Assembly: GCA_034430425.1 (NCBI GenBank)
Contig: DAOUEK010000116.1
Location: 1-7,841 of the forward strand
From: WVZH01 sp034430425
Lineage (GTDB): Bacteria; Chloroflexota; Anaerolineae; Anaerolineales; E44-bin32
Length of the DNA stretch: 7,841 nucleotides
Reading direction: 5' to 3'
Part shown: piece by piece, positions 5,964 through 7,841 of the stretch
Numbering within the stretch: the first letter of the stretch is position 1
Layout of the letters: every line of letters begins with the position of its first letter
Translations under genes and position numbers: made by a program
Notes under the pieces: generated by a model
Database searches by the model: none
What the model saw: the letters and a program-made list of their open reading frames with translations, nothing else
Told to the model about the DNA's origin: nothing

Positions 5964-7301
5964 ATGACGAAAAAAGGATTATGTTACATATTGATTGCAT
6001 TTCTTTCATTACTAATACTTAGTTGCTCATCAACCACAGCAACTCCAACGGTTTTGAATGATTCGCCTGGTATTTCACCAACTAACACAGTGTCATCTTT
6101 GGTTGATGAAACACCAGACCCTACACTAACATCTGATAACAGTCGATATACAAAATCTTGTGTGGTGGTTTTGGACAAAATTCCAGAAGACTTGAATCTA
6201 AATGGTTTTCTTGTTGTTTACAGCCATCAAGAGGATATCATCTCCCACTTATGGGATTTATCCTCAGGTGATAAATTACTTTTACCCGGCGAGTTTGTTG
6301 GAGGCCGCGTTTCTCCTGACCGAAAATTATTAGCTTATTCAGATTCAGAATTGGATTCGATTGTAGTAATCGATGCTGGTGGCAACCCAATGAATATAAT
6401 CAATAAACCAGATACACTCGCTGGTATATCAATCTGGCTGGACAATCAACGCCTCGTGCTAGATTTGAGTAACGAGCATAACGCCGAGGGAATTATTGTC
6501 CTGGATATAACCACTGCTGAAATACAGGAGTACTCACAAGAATTTCCCAATTTTACAGAGTACCCACAAGATTTAAATTGGAGAGAGTTTGGGCAGAGCC
6601 GGATGATGGTCAATTCCCCGCTGACCCATTTGGTTTACCCTTCGGATGATTATTGGGATTTTTCCCTCGTCTTGTGGGATCTGCAAACAAATCTCGAAGC
6701 CGGGCGAGTATATCAACACTACAATGATTATGCGGGTGTATTCGAAGGTGCTCCAGTGTGGTTCGCAAATGGATTTTACTTCATCACCAGCGCTGCACCT
6801 CGATACACAGTCGATTTTGAAAATCCGAGTGATCCTATTCACCCCTTACAAGATGCCGATGAAATAACCGAAAACGCCTTTATCAATTTGGACGATAAAC
6901 TTCCCTACGTCGATGGTTTTGAACTGATTCGCGTATCATTATCAGGAGAAAAGGAACGTTTGTCATACCTTACGACCACTTACTTCGCCCGCCAAAGTGA
7001 CTGGGTATTGTCCCCCGATGAAAGTAAGATCGCATTTTGGCTTTCTATATATCAGGATGACAAATATATTGTTGCAGATGAATTAGCAGTGCTTGATATC
7101 GAAAGCGGAGAGGTGACCAATTACTGTATCTCGGGATTTTATCCACCGATCTGGTCCCCTGATGGAACTAAAATTTTAATAAATCAAAGTAGGTCTTCTC
7201 CATCAACCTACACTATCCTTGATCTTGAAGAAGGTATTGTTGTACCTATTATTGAGGATCAAGATGTTTATATTGACGGCTGGATGCTCTCGATGCCATA
7301 A
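5964..7301 (+). CDS. Lipoprotein with TolB/PD40-like beta-propeller, paralog 3
   Basis: 445 residues from ATG 5964. I prefer this start over ATG 5898 because it gives a normal signal peptide (MTKKG..., hydrophobic core) ending in I18-L19-S20-C21; Leu before Ser is slightly unusual for a lipobox. Only a weak GGA (5951-5953) precedes it. A Ser/Thr/Pro/Asp linker (22-~60) leads to a propeller with turns at about 117 (VSPDRKLLAY), 267 (degenerate, WFANGFYFI), 350 (LSPDESKIAFW) and 398 (WSPDGTKIL), ending GWMLSMP. Cys66 and Cys388 (NYCISG) are the only cysteines besides Cys7 in the signal and the lipid-bearing Cys21. The propeller is close to paralog 2 along its full length, including an ENV/ENAFIN.DD..PY segment missing from paralog 1. 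The signal and linker are AT-rich and unrelated to those of paralogs 2 and 4. Predicted surface-anchored binding protein; ligand unknown. Confidence 0.9.
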   Translation: MTKKGLCYILIAFLSLLILSCSSTTATPTVLNDSPGISPTNTVSSLVDETPDPTLTSDNSRYTKSCVVVLDKIPEDLNLNGFLVVYSHQEDIISHLWDLSSGDKLLLPGEFVGGRVSPDRKLLAYSDSELDSIVVIDAGGNPMNIINKPDTLAGISIWLDNQRLVLDLSNEHNAEGIIVLDITTAEIQEYSQEFPNFTEYPQDLNWREFGQSRMMVNSPLTHLVYPSDDYWDFSLVLWDLQTNLEAGRVYQHYNDYAGVFEGAPVWFANGFYFITSAAPRYTVDFENPSDPIHPLQDADEITENAFINLDDKLPYVDGFELIRVSLSGEKERLSYLTTTYFARQSDWVLSPDESKIAFWLSIYQDDKYIVADELAVLDIESGEVTNYCISGFYPPIWSPDGTKILINQSRSSPSTYTILDLEEGIVVPIIEDQDVYIDGWMLSMP

Positions 7302-7334
7302 TGATTTCTCTTCAGCAATAGCGTATTTTGAGTA

Positions 7335-7362
7335 TCAAGCCGGTATAGTGTAAGCTTCCACT
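7335..7362 (+). promoter_or_regulatory. Second copy of the conserved leader block, before paralog 4
   Basis: TCAAGCC (7335-7341) and TATAGTGTAAGCTTCCAC (7344-7361) match the block before paralog 2; one base is missing just before the ATG at 7363. TATAGT (7344-7349) is a -10 candidate, giving a very short untranslated leader. No SD is visible. Since the fourth gene is truncated, this copy may now drive a non-functional or fused product. Confidence 0.45.
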
Positions 7363-7812
7363 ATGAAGAAGTATTCTTTCACTGTGATCCTGCTTGGGGT
7401 GGCACTCCTGCAGGCAGCTGGCTGCAGCACGCCGGCTACACCTATAGCGAACCCGACAGATACTCTAGAAATCTCCGCGTCGCCAGGTGAAAGCCCCAGC
7501 CCGTCCCCTTCGCCCGACCTCAGTCGGTTATCGAATCGATGTGTCGAGACTTTTGCTAGTATTCCACAAGGAATTATTCTGAAAGGGGTTCTCGTTTTAG
7601 ACTCTCCTGGAAGCAATAATGAAACCTATCTCTGGGATTTGAGTTCAGGAGATCAAGAAGCCATTGGTTCGATATATATTTGGGGTTTAGCTGTGTCGCC
7701 AGAGGTCAAGTCCTGGATTTGCTGTAAAAACAGCGACATGAGTCATGCGACCTTCTTCACAACTTCTCCGGAACGAGTTGGTTGTGATAAGCCCAGCTCG
7801 GCACGGAGTTGA
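7363..7812 (+). pseudogene. Truncated lipoprotein, paralog 4 (signal, linker and first propeller strands only)
   Basis: The frame encodes 149 residues. Residues 1-113 match paralog 2: MKKYSFT..., lipobox L16-Q17-A18-A19-G20-C21, a GC-rich Pro/Ser linker ending PDLSRL, Cys60, LKGVLV, YLWDL, and the first propeller turn AVSP at ~110-113. After about 7700-7705 the paralogs continue D(R/Q)S..LA, but this copy changes to unrelated sequence (VKSWICC... to SSARS, stop 7810-7812) that looks like out-of-frame translation of foreign DNA. Roughly three quarters of the protein is missing, including the second conserved cysteine. Even if secreted as a lipoprotein it could not form the propeller. The cause is probably an insertion or rearrangement; the rest of the gene may lie beyond the window. 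Confidence 0.75.
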
Positions 7813-7841
7813 AGGAGTTGCTGTTGTTCAAACTCACTCAT
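7705..7841 (-). mobile_element. Possible end of an inserted element (partial)
   Basis: Paralog homology stops abruptly near 7700-7705. The DNA beyond it has a minus-strand reading frame ending only ~40 bp from the junction, the usual layout at the 3' end of an insertion sequence. Between the stop and the junction, GCTGT (7721-7725) and ACAGC (7730-7734) form a 5-bp inverted repeat around AAAA. The other end and any target-site duplication are outside the window, and the family cannot be named. A simple deletion or inversion joining another gene would look the same. Confidence 0.35.
7743..7841 (-). CDS. C-terminal end of an unidentified minus-strand gene (partial)
   Basis: On the minus strand this frame is open from the window edge to TGA at 7745-7743: 32 residues, reading EQQQLLQLRAELGLSQ near its start and ending GEVVKKVA. 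Of the three minus frames only this one is open, and its codons read naturally. The outermost codon is ATG, which may be the start or an internal Met. A second frame begins with an ATG that overlaps the stop (ATGA) and runs 19 codons (MTHVAVFTANPGLDLW...) across the junction. A transposase tail is one possibility; no motif proves it. Confidence 0.35.
   Translation of the reverse strand: MSEFEQQQLLQLRAELGLSQPTRSGEVVKKVA

Overview
The window looks like bacterial accessory DNA from a Chloroflexota (Anaerolineae-like) genome. I infer this from the style of the proteins: large Ig-like surface proteins with Pro/Thr/Glu linkers, and lipoproteins with Thr/Pro/Ser linkers followed by WSPDG-type beta-propeller repeats. 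No rRNA, tRNA or marker gene confirms the phylum. All clear genes lie on the + strand.

Layout. (1) Positions 1-2429 hold the 3' part of a large surface-protein gene that starts before the window. It encodes three Ig-like repeats, an acidic Pro-rich stalk, two membrane segments around a charged helix, two copies of a four-cysteine module, and an unrecognised C-terminal domain. Its first ~1.4 kb is GC-rich and the remainder is AT-richer. (2) A cluster of four paralogous lipoprotein genes follows: 2474-3784, 3847-5163, 5964-7301, and a truncated fourth copy from 7363. Each has a lipobox, a low-complexity linker and a TolB/PD40-like propeller. Every complete copy has exactly two non-lipid cysteines in the mature protein, at equivalent places. 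(3) Neighbouring copies are normally 61-62 bp apart. Between the second and third copies the gap is 800 bp, filled with non-coding, repeat-rich DNA (5164-5963) containing inverted repeats, a degenerate 30-bp tandem repeat and one very small candidate ORF. (4) The fourth lipoprotein loses homology near 7700-7705 and runs into unrelated DNA. A minus-strand reading frame there, ending at 7743, suggests the end of a mobile element or another rearrangement.

How it may work together. The lipoproteins should be anchored on the outer face of the membrane and display propellers, probably for binding. The second and fourth copies share a GC-rich cassette (short promoter/leader, signal peptide, linker) placed in front of AT-richer propellers. 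The first and third have unrelated signal peptides. This points to duplication with exchange of N-terminal cassettes. A functional link between the surface protein and the lipoproteins is only a hypothesis from their adjacency. I see no defence, CRISPR, toxin or biosynthetic system that I can name with confidence.
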